From assembly GCA_003550325.1 (NCBI GenBank), contig QKWP01000830.1, forward strand, positions 146,724-210,723: a stretch of 64,000 nucleotides of DNA, written 5' to 3'. Shown piece by piece: positions 22,590 through 33,977 of this stretch (positions are counted from its first letter, which is position 1; each line of letters starts with the position of its first letter). The position numbers and the translations under genes were made by a program. The notes beneath the pieces are model-generated. The model made no database searches. It worked only from the letters and a program-made list of their open reading frames with translations, and was not told the DNA's origin. The DNA is from Gigaspora rosea (lineage: Eukaryota; Glomeromycota; Glomeromycetes; Diversisporales; Gigasporaceae).

Positions 22590-23390
22590 GACCCGATTAA
22601 CAACGGTTGTCGAGTCATCATACGCTTTACTCTTCACCATCGCTCGCTAACACTAAGTAGATTTTTTGTCAAAAATTAAGTCATAACCACGTCATGTGAC
22701 GGCTTATCAATTGTCCTAAGATAATTTCCCTAAAATAGATTATTTTAAGGCTGACAGAGGTTAGTTCGAATTAGAAGCATCAAAACCTAAAGAACCTTCA
22801 AAATTTTGAACCTAACCTCTAAAGCCAACTTTACGTAAGCTTTAATATATTATAGTTAGTAATTATTCTAAGATGTATTCTTTCTTTAAGGAGGACAGGA
22901 ACTTGGTCTCGAAACTAAAAAAAAAAAAACCACATTTTTTTATATACGATTTGAATTTTCAAAAATTCAAACCCAACTCTCTAAGGCAAATTTTAAAGTT
23001 TTGTAAACATTAAGAAAAATTAATGAATAAGTCAATAACATGTTTTGTGTAAACATTAAGAAAACTAATGAATAAGTCAATAACATGTTTAATCCAATAA
23101 AGATTTTTATAAATTTTATGCTTTTTAATCGTTATGTATTCGTCAGTTATTCAAAAGTACACCAAAGATAATGAACTAGTGTTGGCATAAAAAAGTTTGA
23201 ATGACCTATAGAAACCAAGGGAAGAAGTAATTAGTATATTAACGTTTGCAAAGTGCAAAGGCTTCGTCACAAAACTTCTTTTCAAGCAGGTATATATAAG
23301 CCAAAGGGTCGGAATATCGGGATATCGGAAAAATTTGTAACTTAAATGCGAGCACTAAAATAGAAATGATTTACTGTATCAAACATTGAA
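22590..23390. other. Intergenic downstream of the Zn2Cys6 gene
   Basis: No feature was recognised except a short direct repeat (AATGAATAAGTCAATAACAT near 23,021 and 23,065). Confidence 0.4.
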
Positions 23391-23395
23391 ATTAA

Positions 23396-23785
23396 ATGAT
23401 ACTAAATATAAATATAGCAACATATATAGTAGTACGAACGGACATACGTGCGTACGTACGGTACAAGAAAATTAAAAATCACAATCGTTTATTATGGACA
23501 ACTTTGGAGAAACTAAATGCTAAATTCAACAGCGGCGTATTTTACGTTTCAGCAGTGTGCATAAATATATATCGACATTATTTTTTGCGTATAATTCTAT
23601 GCAAAAGATTGTGCCAGTTTATGCATTATTTTTATATGGAGTTATTGAGTTTTTTTAAATTTCTTGCACCGTACATAGGAAATTTTAACAAAGAAACTTA
23701 TTACGTAATTAAAATTTCTATTCGTACGTATGTAGGTAGTCTTATGCAACATATTAATGGGCTATCCTACGGGCTCACGGGGTAG
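23396..23785 (+). CDS. Hypothetical 129-codon ORF, doubtful
   Basis: A single ATG-started frame encoding a basic, Tyr/Ile/Phe-rich product. It may have one hydrophobic stretch near residues 75-95. I recognise no domain. The start lies in AT-rich DNA and the 3' part runs into a TACGTACG-rich and then GC-richer stretch. Length alone does not exclude chance in this composition. It is equally likely to be non-coding. Confidence 0.2.
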   Translation: MILNINIATYIVVRTDIRAYVRYKKIKNHNRLLWTTLEKLNAKFNSGVFYVSAVCINIYRHYFLRIILCKRLCQFMHYFYMELLSFFKFLAPYIGNFNKETYYVIKISIRTYVGSLMQHINGLSYGLTG

Positions 23786-24424
23786 TATCCAAGCCCTACC
23801 CTTAATCTAAGGGTTTAGATTTTTTTAGCCCTATTTTGCCCCAGGATTTGTAACTCGATGCCCTAGTGGTCGCCCTTAGGTACCCGTGGTTGTCCTGGCC
23901 CTATCGAATATTCAAAGAATCGTTCAAATAACTTTGTCATGGATCTTCATAATCGGCGTCAACGAATTATTGCTTATTTTTTACTCCTTATACTTAAAGT
24001 TTTCATGGAAATAAAAAAATTGCAGATGCTTACCATCCCTTGGCCTTTATTCATATGACAGCAAATTCAACTATTCCATCAATAATATCTTCATTTGGTA
24101 CAACACCAATATCAGCGAAGATCTAAAACTAGTGGATGATGAGGGTTAGGCCACTTAAAGTTGATTATTCATTTTGCATTACGTGAATTTCAAAATTCAG
24201 GACGGACTGACGGATTTTTTTTTAATTTACTACAAATGGGATAATATTAACATTTAAGGTTAGGCCACGCGAGGTTGATTTTTTCGTTTAGCATTAGGCC
24301 ACGCAAAGTAAAATTTTCGTTTAGCAATGATATTTAATGAATATTGTTCTAAGGGATATCGTGATTGTTTATAGGTCAGCGGGAATTTTCGGATGCATGA
24401 TAATAATCTGGTTAAAAATAAAAA

Positions 24425-24460
24425 CTAGCTCTCAGAGCCCGGGCGTTGCCCCGGGAATGA
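24425..24460 (-). mobile_element. Candidate Helitron 3' terminus
   Basis: On the minus strand, CCCGGGGCAACGCCCGGG can form a strong hairpin; it is followed 10 nt later by CTAG and then T. This is the same layout as at 38,010 and 5,912. No matching 5' TC end was found to the right, so only the terminus is claimed. Confidence 0.45.
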
Positions 24461-24559
24461 GTTTCTAATTTTTTTTGACTCTTAGGCATAAGTACCCGGA
24501 CGTGAGATTTCAAAATTTATTCCGGTTATTGGCCTGGGTGTAAAATTTTAATAAGACTC

Positions 24560-24715
24560 AAATAAACCCAGCTTGGGTTTAAATGAACCCGAATTGGTTC
24601 AAACGAACCCGGTTTGGGTTCAAATGAGCCAGTTAGGTTCAAATGAACCCAATTGGGTTCAAATAAGTCCGAATTGGGTTTAAGACCTGAATTTGGTTCA
24701 GCTGAACCAAAATTA
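24560..24715 (+). repeat. AACCC/GGGTT ~21-bp minisatellite
   Basis: Repeats of AAATGAACCCGAATTGGGTT type, about seven degenerate copies. Each copy is partly palindromic (AACCCnnnnnGGGTT), so the array can fold into several small hairpins. Confidence 0.7.
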
Positions 24716-24894
24716 ATTGTTTTTTATTTATTTTTTTAATATTTTTTTTATGAAATATATTATTTTGAGCAGGTGTGTTGTAACGCACCTCATAAGATCA
24801 GGTGTAACAGTCATAGGACATGTCACACCTGTTGACATATGAGTATTAGTTCATAATAAAAATTATAATAAAAATATATAAATTTACTATAAAT

Positions 24895-25060
24895 AGTGTT
24901 ACTATGAACTGAACTGAACTGAACTTTGGTCAAGTTCAGGTTCAGGTTCAATATTGAACCTGAGCCTGAACTTGAACATCTTTTAAAACATGTTCAGGTT
25001 CAGTTCAGTCATAAGTTCATGAACATGTTCAGGTTCAGTCTAGCATTCATTTGAACTAGT
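24895..25060. repeat. GTTCAG/CTGAAC palindromic repeat
   Basis: GAACTGAACTGAACTGAACT is followed by CAGGTTCAATATTGAACCTG at the heart of a ~36-bp palindrome, and then more GTTCAGGTTCAG words. A related block lies at 35,900-36,050. Confidence 0.65.
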
Positions 25061-25194
25061 GCTCCTAGGTTTGGAACTGGATTTGGTCTGCCCAGATTTT
25101 TAAATTTTTTATTTAAACTTCATACTAATTAAACTAATTAGAAGTTGGTCCGGGCTGGTCCAAAGTTTGCAGGCTAGTTTGAATTTGAATACAT

Positions 25195-25955
25195 ATCTAT
25201 GTATTTTTGGATACTGAACAAGTTTACTTAGAGTGAGAAGTATAAATTGATTAGTAAAATTTAGAGAATCATAGCATTTTGTATAATTTTATTAATAAAA
25301 TTATTAAAAAATCTTATTTACATAAAATTTTACTAATTAATCATAATTCTTGTACAAAGTAAACTTGTTTAGCATCAAAAAATACATCAAACCAGTATAT
25401 TTTATTTTTCTTTTCTTAAAATTTGAAGAAAGAATACTTAATTTTGATAATTTTTACCAAAAATTCAAAATTAAGCATCTTTTTTACAAATTTTCAGAAA
25501 AGTAAAATAAAATATATAATATGATGTTTTCTTTGGTACTAAACAAGTTTACTTAGAGCATAAAGTTAGACTCAATTAGTAAAATTTAGAGAATTATAAA
25601 AATATGTATAATTTTATTAATACAATTATACAAATTTCTATGATTATCTAAATTTTACTATTTGAAACTAACTTTTTGCTCTAGGTAAACTTGTTTAGTA
25701 CCAAAAAATACATTATATTAGTATATTTATTTTTCTTAAAACTTGTGTCAAAAATGCTTAATTTTGAATTTTTGATAAAAATTCAAAATTGAACATCCTT
25801 TCTTCAAATTTTAAAAAAAGTAAAAAAAAAAATAATGCTAATTTGTTTATTATTTGGTGCTAAACAAGTTTATTTAGTGCAAGAATTATGATCAATTAGT
25901 AAAATTTAGAAAATTTGTATAATTTTATAAATAAAATTAAGTAAATTTATTTGTT
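25195..25955. repeat. 323-bp double-hairpin satellite (about 2.3 units)
   Basis: The word CTAAACAAGTTTACTTAGAG starts units near 25,214, 25,540 and 25,862 (period about 323). Each unit holds two palindromes. The first has arms of about 80 bp from AACAAGTTTACTTAG to GTAAACTTGTTTAG. The second is centred on AATTTTTGATAAAAATTCAA. In effect the array is a chain of alternating hairpins. The short word GCTAAACAAGTTTACTTA reappears at 36,241. Confidence 0.75.
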
Positions 25956-26602
25956 ACCAGGGTGACAGTCCTATGCCAATAAGAATCAAGATCAGGCATA
26001 ACATTATATCTAATCATGTAATATAAAAATGAAGCAATAAAATGCTATTTTCAAAAATATCACAAAAACTAAAAATTTTGACTTTGAAACCACTCTTTTT
26101 TTTAGCAAAAAAATTTTTTATAAAATTTTACTATATAGCTACCTTTAGTGCTAACCCTTCCTTTAACTATAGTTATCTTTCTCCAATCTGGTCCTCTATA
26201 TACTGAACTCTTGATAATTTGAACTAAACCTTTAGAACAAAATATTATATATATATTTTCTCTAGATTTATCAAATTAAAATAATATATTTGCTAATCCA
26301 AATCTAAATACAAATTAATCAGTACATATAATCTTTTATTTAAATAAATTTATTTTGTATTACAAATAAAATTTATTCTATATAATTAATTAAAACTAGT
26401 ATTTTAATTCAATCAGATAATAGTGATCTGATAGGTCAAATATTTAACCTAAGTTTGACCCAGGTCAGATAATAGTGATCCAATAGATTAGATATTTAAC
26501 CCAGATCAAATAATTATAACCCAACAGATCAGATATTTAACCTTGATTATAACCTGGGTTAATGAGTTATATGGACAATTAATGAAATTGTAATAAATGT
26601 TA

Positions 26603-27211
26603 TACCGTATATGTCTGAAAATAAGCTACTACCTAAAATAAGCTACCCCTGTTTTTTTTAAAAATCTTAAAAAATTTGTTAGCAGTTGCTACATATAAAA
26701 GTTTTTCTACTAAGTAAACTTCAAAAGGTCGATTAAGTAAAGTTGTTTAGCGCATCAAAATACACTTGTAGTAAAAACTTGGTGTCATTTGGATAACTTT
26801 TTATTAGTACCTTTTTTAATTTTTTTGAAAAATGCTATATTTTGAAAATAAGCTACTTTACGATTTTTTGTGTAATTTTTTGCCCAAAAAAGGGGAACGT
26901 CTGAAGCGGAGTAGATTCTTATAATATATTTTATCAAATTAACTTTAGGGTTAGGGTCATCCTAAGTTAGGGTTAGAGAGATTCTTAGGTTATAATATAT
27001 AAGCAAAATTGCCTTCCCGACATTTTTAACTAAAACACCAAGGTAGGTTTAAACTGCCATTTTTTGTATTTTCAAGGTTTTCACTTCGCTTTTTTGTTTG
27101 CTTCACTAAAAATCATCAAAATTCGTTAATTTTGATTGGCCAATTGTCACATGATTCTAATCCGCTTTAGACAACCTCAAAAAGGTAGCTTAATTTCAGA
27201 CACATATAGTA
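26603..27211. mobile_element. MITE-K copy 1, itself carrying a MITE-T
   Basis: The ends TACCGTATATGTCTGAAAAT and (right, reverse complement) TACTATATGTGTCTGAAATT match the ends of MITE-K copy 2 (41,383-46,630). Both share AATAAGCTACC, CAGTTGCTACATATAAAA, AAGTAAAGTTGTTTAGCG and GATTTTTTGTGTAA blocks. No clear TSD was seen. It sits inside pogo-like copy b. Confidence 0.7.
26893..27173. mobile_element. MITE-T copy 2, nested in MITE-K
   Basis: The ends GTCTGAAGCGGAGTAGA and (reverse complement) GTCTAAAGCGGATTAGA interrupt MITE-K between CCCAAAAAA and AAAAAGGTAGCTT; MITE-K copy 2 lacks the insertion. The core has TTAGGGTTAGGGTCATCC and AAATTGCCTTCCCGACA in the same order as copy 1 at 11,388. Confidence 0.7.
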
Positions 27212-27356
27212 ATTGAAAAATAATAGTGTAACAGTTTTTTTAAAAAAATCTTTTATTTTATACAGTACAAATTATGGCATTTGGCAAGTATGCATCAAAT
27301 AAACTTATTTAATTTTTTTTATTAGTTACTCTTTATATACTGAAATTTCTATTTAG

Positions 27357-28453
27357 TGAGTCAAACAACTCTTTCCAATGATCACCTGGACCAAATTTTC
27401 TGACAGAAGAAAAACAAAAAGTGTTTTGTTGGAGCATTGCCTATACTTAATGTATACTTGGATAACACAGGAAACAGTTTTTACAGAGGTCAACTACCTA
27501 AACAGGGGACTCCTTTGTATATTCGGCATGCAAGCCAAAAGCGTCAGCCTATAAGATAACTGGCAAAAGGTGGTGCCCTTGTAAGAGAAATTTTGGTAGA
27601 GATACAACCATTTTTTTCTTCGTCGACGAAGGGACCTGTGGAAAAACAGTGGGGAACAACAAAAAAATGAGTTTTATCTTGGATGTACACTCCTTAAACT
27701 TTGGATACAAGTATCGTCTCTTGCCCTTTGGATTTTTCGAAATTTCACCAAAAAGTGGGCGATTGAGTTTACCCCCTCCAAAAAATCGGCAATGTTAACT
27801 TCGTCCATATTGGGAATGTGCCTACCATATTGGAATCAAGTTACGAGTGAAATCAGGTCCTTTGAGATAAACAATGAATGACACGTGAGATGTTTTGGAG
27901 TAATCCGCATAAAATTTCTTTCTAGAAAGTTCTATTAGGTGTAGTTTTTTTTTCTTTTATGTACATATAGTACTTAAGTGAAGCAATTCCTTACGCAGTG
28001 CTATATAATTTTTAAATGTAGTATTTTGTCAGGTCTATCCTTTTTTCTTTGTTTTCTTTCTTTTTTCTTTTCCTGGTCAGGATTGGCCTCTTTTCTTATG
28101 TTTTTTTCTTTTTTGTATCGGTCATGTGTTTTTAGCTTTTCGTTTTCTTAGTAGTTTATTGGTACTTTCCACCTTTTTCATTTTGTTCTGTATGAAGAAG
28201 GAAAAATTTTAAGGAAAGGGGGCGATCCTGACAAAGCTAGCATAAGCCTGTCGGTGATAATTTGAAGTGTTCTATGCGTTAGAAGACCAAAATTTGAGAC
28301 TATTCTTGACTGCGGCAGATCGCGTTTAGGTACTTCGATAACCAGACGAGTCTTTATTGTGGAAGTGAGGGAATGTAGGCAGTAGTCTAAAAATTCTAGA
28401 GTGTTATACTCGCATCCCAAATAATAAAGGCAGGATTGCCCTTTAAAAAAAAT
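27357..28453 (+). mobile_element. R2-family retroposed element, copy 1 (1,097 bp)
   Basis: Flanked by exact 14-bp duplications AAATTTCTATTTAG (27,343-27,356 and 28,454-28,467) and ending in an A-rich tail, so inserted by LINE machinery. It aligns along most of its length with 34,631-35,745: CAAATTTTC, TATTCGGCATGCAAGCCAAA, AGATAACTGGCA, GGAGAACAACAAAAAA in variant forms, and a long pyrimidine-rich stretch (about 27,945-28,170). The frame is not conserved between copies, so it appears non-coding. No clear Pol III boxes were found. This name has no relation to rDNA R2 elements. Confidence 0.75.
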
Positions 28454-28470
28454 AAATTTCTATTTAGTAT

Positions 28471-28953
28471 TGTCGCATGGTTTATGGTGACACCCTGTAC
28501 TTAGTACGGGGCATGCAGATAGATAATGAGTTACCTAGTGAAACGATGAGTGCCATTAAAGACCAACAATACATTTCGAATGACTCACGTGATGACGCTT
28601 ATGGGCAGAATCATAGCAGTGATCGTAGTGTTGGGCCGCATTATTAGGATCGAGTATGGCAGGTACCGTAATCAATGATCATCGTAACAATAGAGAGTTA
28701 AAGGTTAATTAAGTAAAAGTATATTAGTAATAAGAGTTACATGAAATATGTAATCAGAGTTTGGGTATAAATAAGAAAATGTAAACAAAGATGAGAAGTT
28801 AGTTTCTTTGTATGAAATTAATAAAGAAACGATTAGTACGAAACTTACCAAAGTGAAGTGTTTTAGTGCTGTCTTAAGTGCCAAGCGAGACAAAATTGTG
28901 TACAAACATTTGAGTTAGATATTAGTTCCAGTGAGACAATTTACCACGTGTCA
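28471..28953 (+). repeat. Gypsy 5' LTR (483 bp)
   Basis: Starts TGTCGCATGGTTTATGG and ends CCACGTGTCA. The downstream GAGTAGAACCTGGGTAAAAG does not start with TGG, so the primer-binding site is not obvious. Confidence 0.9.
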
Positions 28954-29201
28954 GAGTAGAACCTGGGTAAAAGAAATACCTCTCATAACGAAAAGTGAAA
29001 ATTCAAAAGCAAGTAATTGACGAAAGATTGATAAGTAATTTCAACAAAAATAATATTAAAACTGTCGAAATAAGCTTGAGAAGGAATAATTTCAATAGCG
29101 AAAATAAAAAAAAAAGAAAAGAAAAAAAAAAAAAGAAAAAAAATATATATATATAAATAGTAAAATACAAAATGTTATAATCTTTGTGAAAGTAATCAAC
29201 T

Positions 29202-30249
29202 ATGTCGACTCATGATGCTATTACGAAGCCATTTTACCACGGCCATGAAAAACGAAGACATAGAAGATTTTCTTTTCGATTTCAAAATGTACGCTGAATC
29301 AAAGGACTGGGACAATTATAGAAAGAAAAAGGTGGTTGGATTGCACGTGTCCGATAAGGCAAGGATATGGGTACGTGGACTAATGAAAGCTTCGACGAAT
29401 TGGGGTGACCTAAAGACTAACATAGTAAAGGCTGCCAAAACCAAGTTTCATGTGGAAGAAAAGGTCGCAAGGTTGATGAGGATGAAACAGGAGGAAAACG
29501 AGTCAGTTGTTGGTTACAATAATAGATTCGAATCATATGCTTTTACAATTAAAGACGAAGTTCAAAATAGGGAGAAGTGAAAGTGGTTTATTGCTGGACT
29601 AAGGAAGGAATATCGAACGAAAGTCGAGGAACATTATCCAGCTGATTATGACGAAGCAAGAGGCTTAGCTATAAAAATTGAAAGGTATAATAAGGACAAT
29701 GAATTCAATACAAAAACAGCAAGTAAAATGTTATTGGAGAAGACAAATGAAGGTATCAAAGCTGACATCGATGAATTAGCGAGCGCAATGGAAGCATTGA
29801 AAATATCTCGCATGGAAAAGAAACCTGATACTGATATACAAGAAATAAAGGATGCAGTAAAGGAATTGGCGAAAGAAATGAAAGATCTTACCAACAAACC
29901 CGGAAAACCACTTAATGAGCAAAACTCTGTACAATGTTACGTATGTCAAAAAGATGGCCACATATCATGTGACTGTTCCGAAAAGGACTGTAGAAATCGA
30001 TCAGAAAATTGGCGAAATAAGGAAAAGAACTTCAATAAAGAGAATGAGTTACAAAAGAGGCCTGACGTACGACTTGTAGATATCTCCAATGAGGAATCGA
30101 AAAGCGAGGATGAATTTTTGGTAGTCGAGTTAGTTGATGATAACGAAATGGATTTGGCAAATGTGAGAAACTTAGGTAAAAGAAAGCAAGAGGATGTGGT
30201 GGCTGAGACATCTAACAAAAGAGAAGGACCCGCAAAGCTTTGGAGATAA
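29202..30249 (+). pseudogene. gag: Gypsy gag (capsid/nucleocapsid), broken
   Basis: The start is likely ATG 29,202 (MSTHDAITKPFYHG). A one-base insertion in an A-run near 29,247 moves the frame to the one holding EDIEDFLFDFKMYAESKDW, and a TGA at 29,578-29,580 breaks it once more, after which the same frame stays open to 30,249. Capsid-like features: KARIWVRGL and ESVVGYNNRFESY. A CCHC zinc knuckle, CYVCQKDGHISCDC, lies at about 29,935-29,976. The C-terminus is acidic and then basic. Pol continues in another frame with a ~10-bp overlap, so the ancestral element may have used frameshifting. Confidence 0.85.
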
Positions 30250-30823
30250 GACAAGAAGAATTAATGACCTATCAAAAAAGAAATAATAAAGAATCAATCA
30301 TGTATATACTACTTACAGATTTGACAGAAAATCTTGACATTCTAAAAACCATGGCTGATCTTAAACTCACCATATCGCTTGGGCAATTATTTAAATGGTC
30401 GCCAAAAGCAAGGAGTAAAATTATGAAAGCACTGACTCAGAAAAGAAAAGATTCTAATATAACAAATACGGATGTTAGAATAAGGTTTATACAAGGGTGT
30501 AAAATGCAGAAAAATATGAAAGAAATCGTACCTATTTGGCCTGCGCATGTTAATTATGCAAAGAAAAGAGGATTGACATGGCAAAGAGCATACAGAAAAG
30601 GAAGGATGGCTGATGATAGATTGAGCGAATTTACTGGATATATACCTCAAGTGAAGATAAAAATGGAAGGTGTGGTGACTAATCAAAGCTTCTATATAAT
30701 GGAGTCAGCAAGTTTCGATGTACTTTTAGGGATGCCATGGTTAGCGTGGGCCCAGTGTAATTTATATTGGAAGAAGAATGAATACTGGTGTACAGTGTCT
30801 TCTGAAAGTCGAGAATCATAGTT
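30240..30823 (+). pseudogene. pol: Gypsy aspartic-protease region of pol, broken
   Basis: A 193-codon frame without an ATG at its head. The C-terminal part reads TGYIPQVKIKMEGVVTNQSF...DVLLGMPWLAWAQ, the region of retroviral-type proteases ending in the LLGMPWL motif. The catalytic D-S/T-G is not evident upstream, so it is lost or lies in a degraded part. Confidence 0.65.
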
Positions 30824-31069
30824 CGTCGTCTCTGTTGTGCCGAGGAATTGGGTTAAAGATGCGATATAAATGATGATGATGAGTCAGATGATTATTATGA
30901 TGAGGATGAAATTAATCAGGTAATGGCAGTACGAAGATTTTAGATCATTGTAAATAATAAGGAAGTCTTTGGAGATAGAGATGAACAGACAAGAAACGAA
31001 ATTGAATGAGACCAATCACGTGATCAACTGGCATCGGAAGTTAAAAGTCGACCTAAGATATCAGAGTCA

Positions 31070-31990
31070 GTGGTATTACGAAAACTGACAATGGAAAATA
31101 TAAAACTACTGAATTTTGGGCCTAATCTCTTATCGAAAGAAAAGAATTATGTGACAGATCGGCTAATAAGTGACGTTTCTAAGGTGTTTGCCTTCAATCT
31201 TTCTGAATTGGGTCACACCGATTTGCTAGAATATGAAGTGAGGACCAGTGGCGCAGATATACCCATATGAGATTGAGGCTGATTAGAATTAATAATCCAG
31301 AGAAGGCACAATTGTTTGAAAATCACTTGAAGCAAATAATTCAGTATGGGTTGTTGGAAGAAGAAAATGGACCGTATGCATACCATTGTTTTCCAGTGGA
31401 CAAAAAGGAAGGTGGAACTGATCGAATTCGTGCTGTTGGAAATATGAAGCCATTAAATAAACACATTATAAAGGACAGTTATCCACTTTCTATAATTAGA
31501 GATATTTTGGAAGAAGCGGCAGGACATGAATGGTATTCAAGCGTCACACGTTCAAGGGATATTGGCAGATACGAATATGCGAAGAGGATCGAGATAAAGT
31601 GGCAGTGTCGACGACGTTGGGAGTTTTATGATATACGGTGATGTGTATGGGCTTGAAAAATGCGAGTGAAACGTTCCAGCGGTTGATGGACCTGGTTTTA
31701 AAAGAAGAAAAATAGCGAAAGGTAGCTGTGGCGTATCAAGATGACGTGGGGTTGTGGACTGATGGTAATTTGAAAGACCACGTGGATTGTTTATTGAATT
31801 GGCTAATACTTTTGAAAAGGCTGGGCTTACCTTCGCGGTTAAGAAATGTTATATTGCATTCAAAGAACTCAGCATGTACGGTTTTATTGTAAGCAAAAAG
31901 GGAATTAAAGTTGACACAAAAGGTCTAAAAAGGATATAGGACTGGCCAGAGCTGAAGAATTGTAGCGAAATAAGATCATTTCATGGAACC
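31070..31990 (+). pseudogene. pol: Gypsy reverse transcriptase, broken
   Basis: Pieces in three frames. YGLLEEENGPYAYHCFPVDK and RIRAVGNMKPLNKHIIKDSY (about 31,340-31,480) are the RT fingers. GLKNASETFQRLMDLVL lies at 31,650-31,700. The catalytic box reads AYQDDVGLWTD near 31,732-31,764 (usual YxDD). Stops and frameshifts separate them. Confidence 0.85.
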
Positions 31991-32570
31991 GTGGGGTACT
32001 ATCGTCAGTTTATTAGGAATTTTAGCAGAATTGCACGACCATTGACGGATTTGATGAGAAAGAACTGTACATTTTATTGGGAGAAGGATCAGAAGGAGTC
32101 GTTCAAACAATTAAAAGAAAAGCTGTTGGAAGATATAGTCTTAAAAGGACCTGATTGGGGAAGCACGAAAAAGGGGATAAAGCCATACCATCTGTATACG
32201 GACGTGTGTGACATCTCAATCGGTGCGGTCCTGGAACAAGAAGATGAAGAAGGAAATCTAAGGCCTTTATCGTTCAACTCAAGAAAATTAAATAAGCACA
32301 AACTCAACTATACAGTTACAGAGAAAGAGTGCTTAGCAATTATATTCGGTTGTAATACAAATGAGCGATATGTTGGTGGACTGTCTTCAATGTTTGGGTG
32401 GATCACCAAGCACTCGAGTGGTTGTTCAATAAGACAGAGTTGAAAGGAAGGTTAATGTGTTGGGTTTTAGCACTACAGGAGTTTGAGTTTAAAGTACGTT
32501 ATAAAAGTGGTAAAAGGCATGGTAATGCCGATGGAATGTCAAGGTATCCAGCAGACTGTAAGTAAGTGAA
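31991..32570 (+). pseudogene. pol: Gypsy RNase H region, broken
   Basis: GYYRQFIRNFSRIARPLTDL is the RT-RNase H connection. YLYTDVCD-type start (HLYTDVCDISIGAVLEQ), RPLSFNSRKLNKHKLNYTVT and EKECLAIIF carry the RNase H Asp and Glu positions. After a frameshift near 32,360 it continues HQALEWLFNKTELKGRLMCW and ends at HGNADGMSRYP, the usual end of the domain. Confidence 0.85.
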
Positions 32571-32724
32571 CGGTGATGACAAACATTTTGTGGAAGGACT
32601 AATTATGTGTGTGAATAGTTATAACAACAAGGAAAAAGATTTGTTGTGGATAAAAGAATACCTTAAGGAATTTGAATGGGCATGTGACATAAAAGCGACC
32701 GATTTACCTTGATTACGGAGAAAG

Positions 32725-33965
32725 ATGAGACGATACTGCATCATTGGGGATAATTTGTATAAAAGTGCGAAAGGTGGCGTTCCACCTAAGCGTGTCATCT
32801 TCGAAGAAGATGAGAAATATCAAATAATAGCTGCAAATCATCGAGGAATCGCAGAAGAAGAGGGGCACCGTGGAATAAACAGTACAGCAAGAAAGATATT
32901 GATGAGTTATTGTTGGGCATTAGGAAATATATATGATGATGCTGAAAAATATGTAAGATCATGTATTGAATGTCAAAAGTGCGCAACCAAGGCTGTGAAA
33001 GAGCCAATTCACGTGACTGCGACAAGTTGTATTTTTCATAAGCTCAACATTGACTGCGTAGGGCCGTTGCCCCAAACTAGCGGGGGTTACGAGCATGTCA
33101 TGTTGGCTGTCAAAGAGTTGACAGGATATGTGGAAGAAAGGCATTAAGAAAGAAAAATGCAAATGAAATTGCAAAATTTATATAGGATGAGGTTATTACA
33201 AGGCATGGGTGCTTCACTGTTCTGGTTTCGGACAGGGGTACAGAATTTAAGAATAATTTATTGAATGAATTAGCAACACGGTTAAATATTGATCAACGAT
33301 TCGTGGCAAGTTACTACCCAGAGGCAAATGGGCGCGCAGAACGCACTGTACAAAAATTTACTCAAATTATACAGAAAATTTGTGCAGAAAAGCAAAATAA
33401 ATGGCACGAGTATGTGAGAAGTGCTATCTGGGCAATAAATGTTACGGTGAATGACTTGGGTTACTCGCCTTTCCGTTTGGTTTACAGGCGTGATGCCGTA
33501 ACTCCTATTCAGTTAATGATGGAAAGCTACCAAGTATACCTTGCGCGAAGGAACTGGTCAACAGATGAATTGCTAGAGTAACGAACAATGCAGATCAAGG
33601 GAATGGTGGAGGATTTGAGAAATGCACGGGTAGAAAAGGATGAGTTGAGGCAAAAATGGAAAGAGATACATGACAGAAAAGCGAAAGAAAAAGCACCTTA
33701 CCGGGAAGGAGATCTGGTCCTGGTATATGACTCCACGTTGGAAACTACGTCACGGAAATTGAATTACCGGTGGATGGGACCGTATAGGGTTCTGAAAGTA
33801 GGAAAGTATGGTCAAGTGTACCTAGATGAATTGGATAGGAGTGAACTAAGAGATCCGGTAACAAGAAACAGAGTAAAAAAGTTATTCACCTGGGAAAAGG
33901 AGTCTCTGGATGAAAACGAAGAAATAAGCCAAGATGACACGGCCCTCGAGGACGAGGACCAATGA
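32725..33965 (+). pseudogene. pol: Gypsy integrase, broken
   Basis: The HHCC zinc domain HRGIAEEEGHRG...CIECQKC lies at about 32,838-32,985. The core has the first Asp in LNIDCVGPLP, the second in SDRGTEFKN (about 33,230) and the Glu in YYPEANGRAERTVQ. A frameshift separates the first and second Asp, and a stop at 33,579 separates the core from a C-terminal domain with YREGDLVLVYD and the GPY module RWMGPYRVLKV. Confidence 0.88.
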
Positions 33966-33977
33966 GGGTTCAGCTCA

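Noticed and set aside
25195-25955. CRISPR-like array
   Set aside because: Repeat units are long (323 bp) and palindromic, with no constant short repeat and spacer pattern; the genome is eukaryotic.
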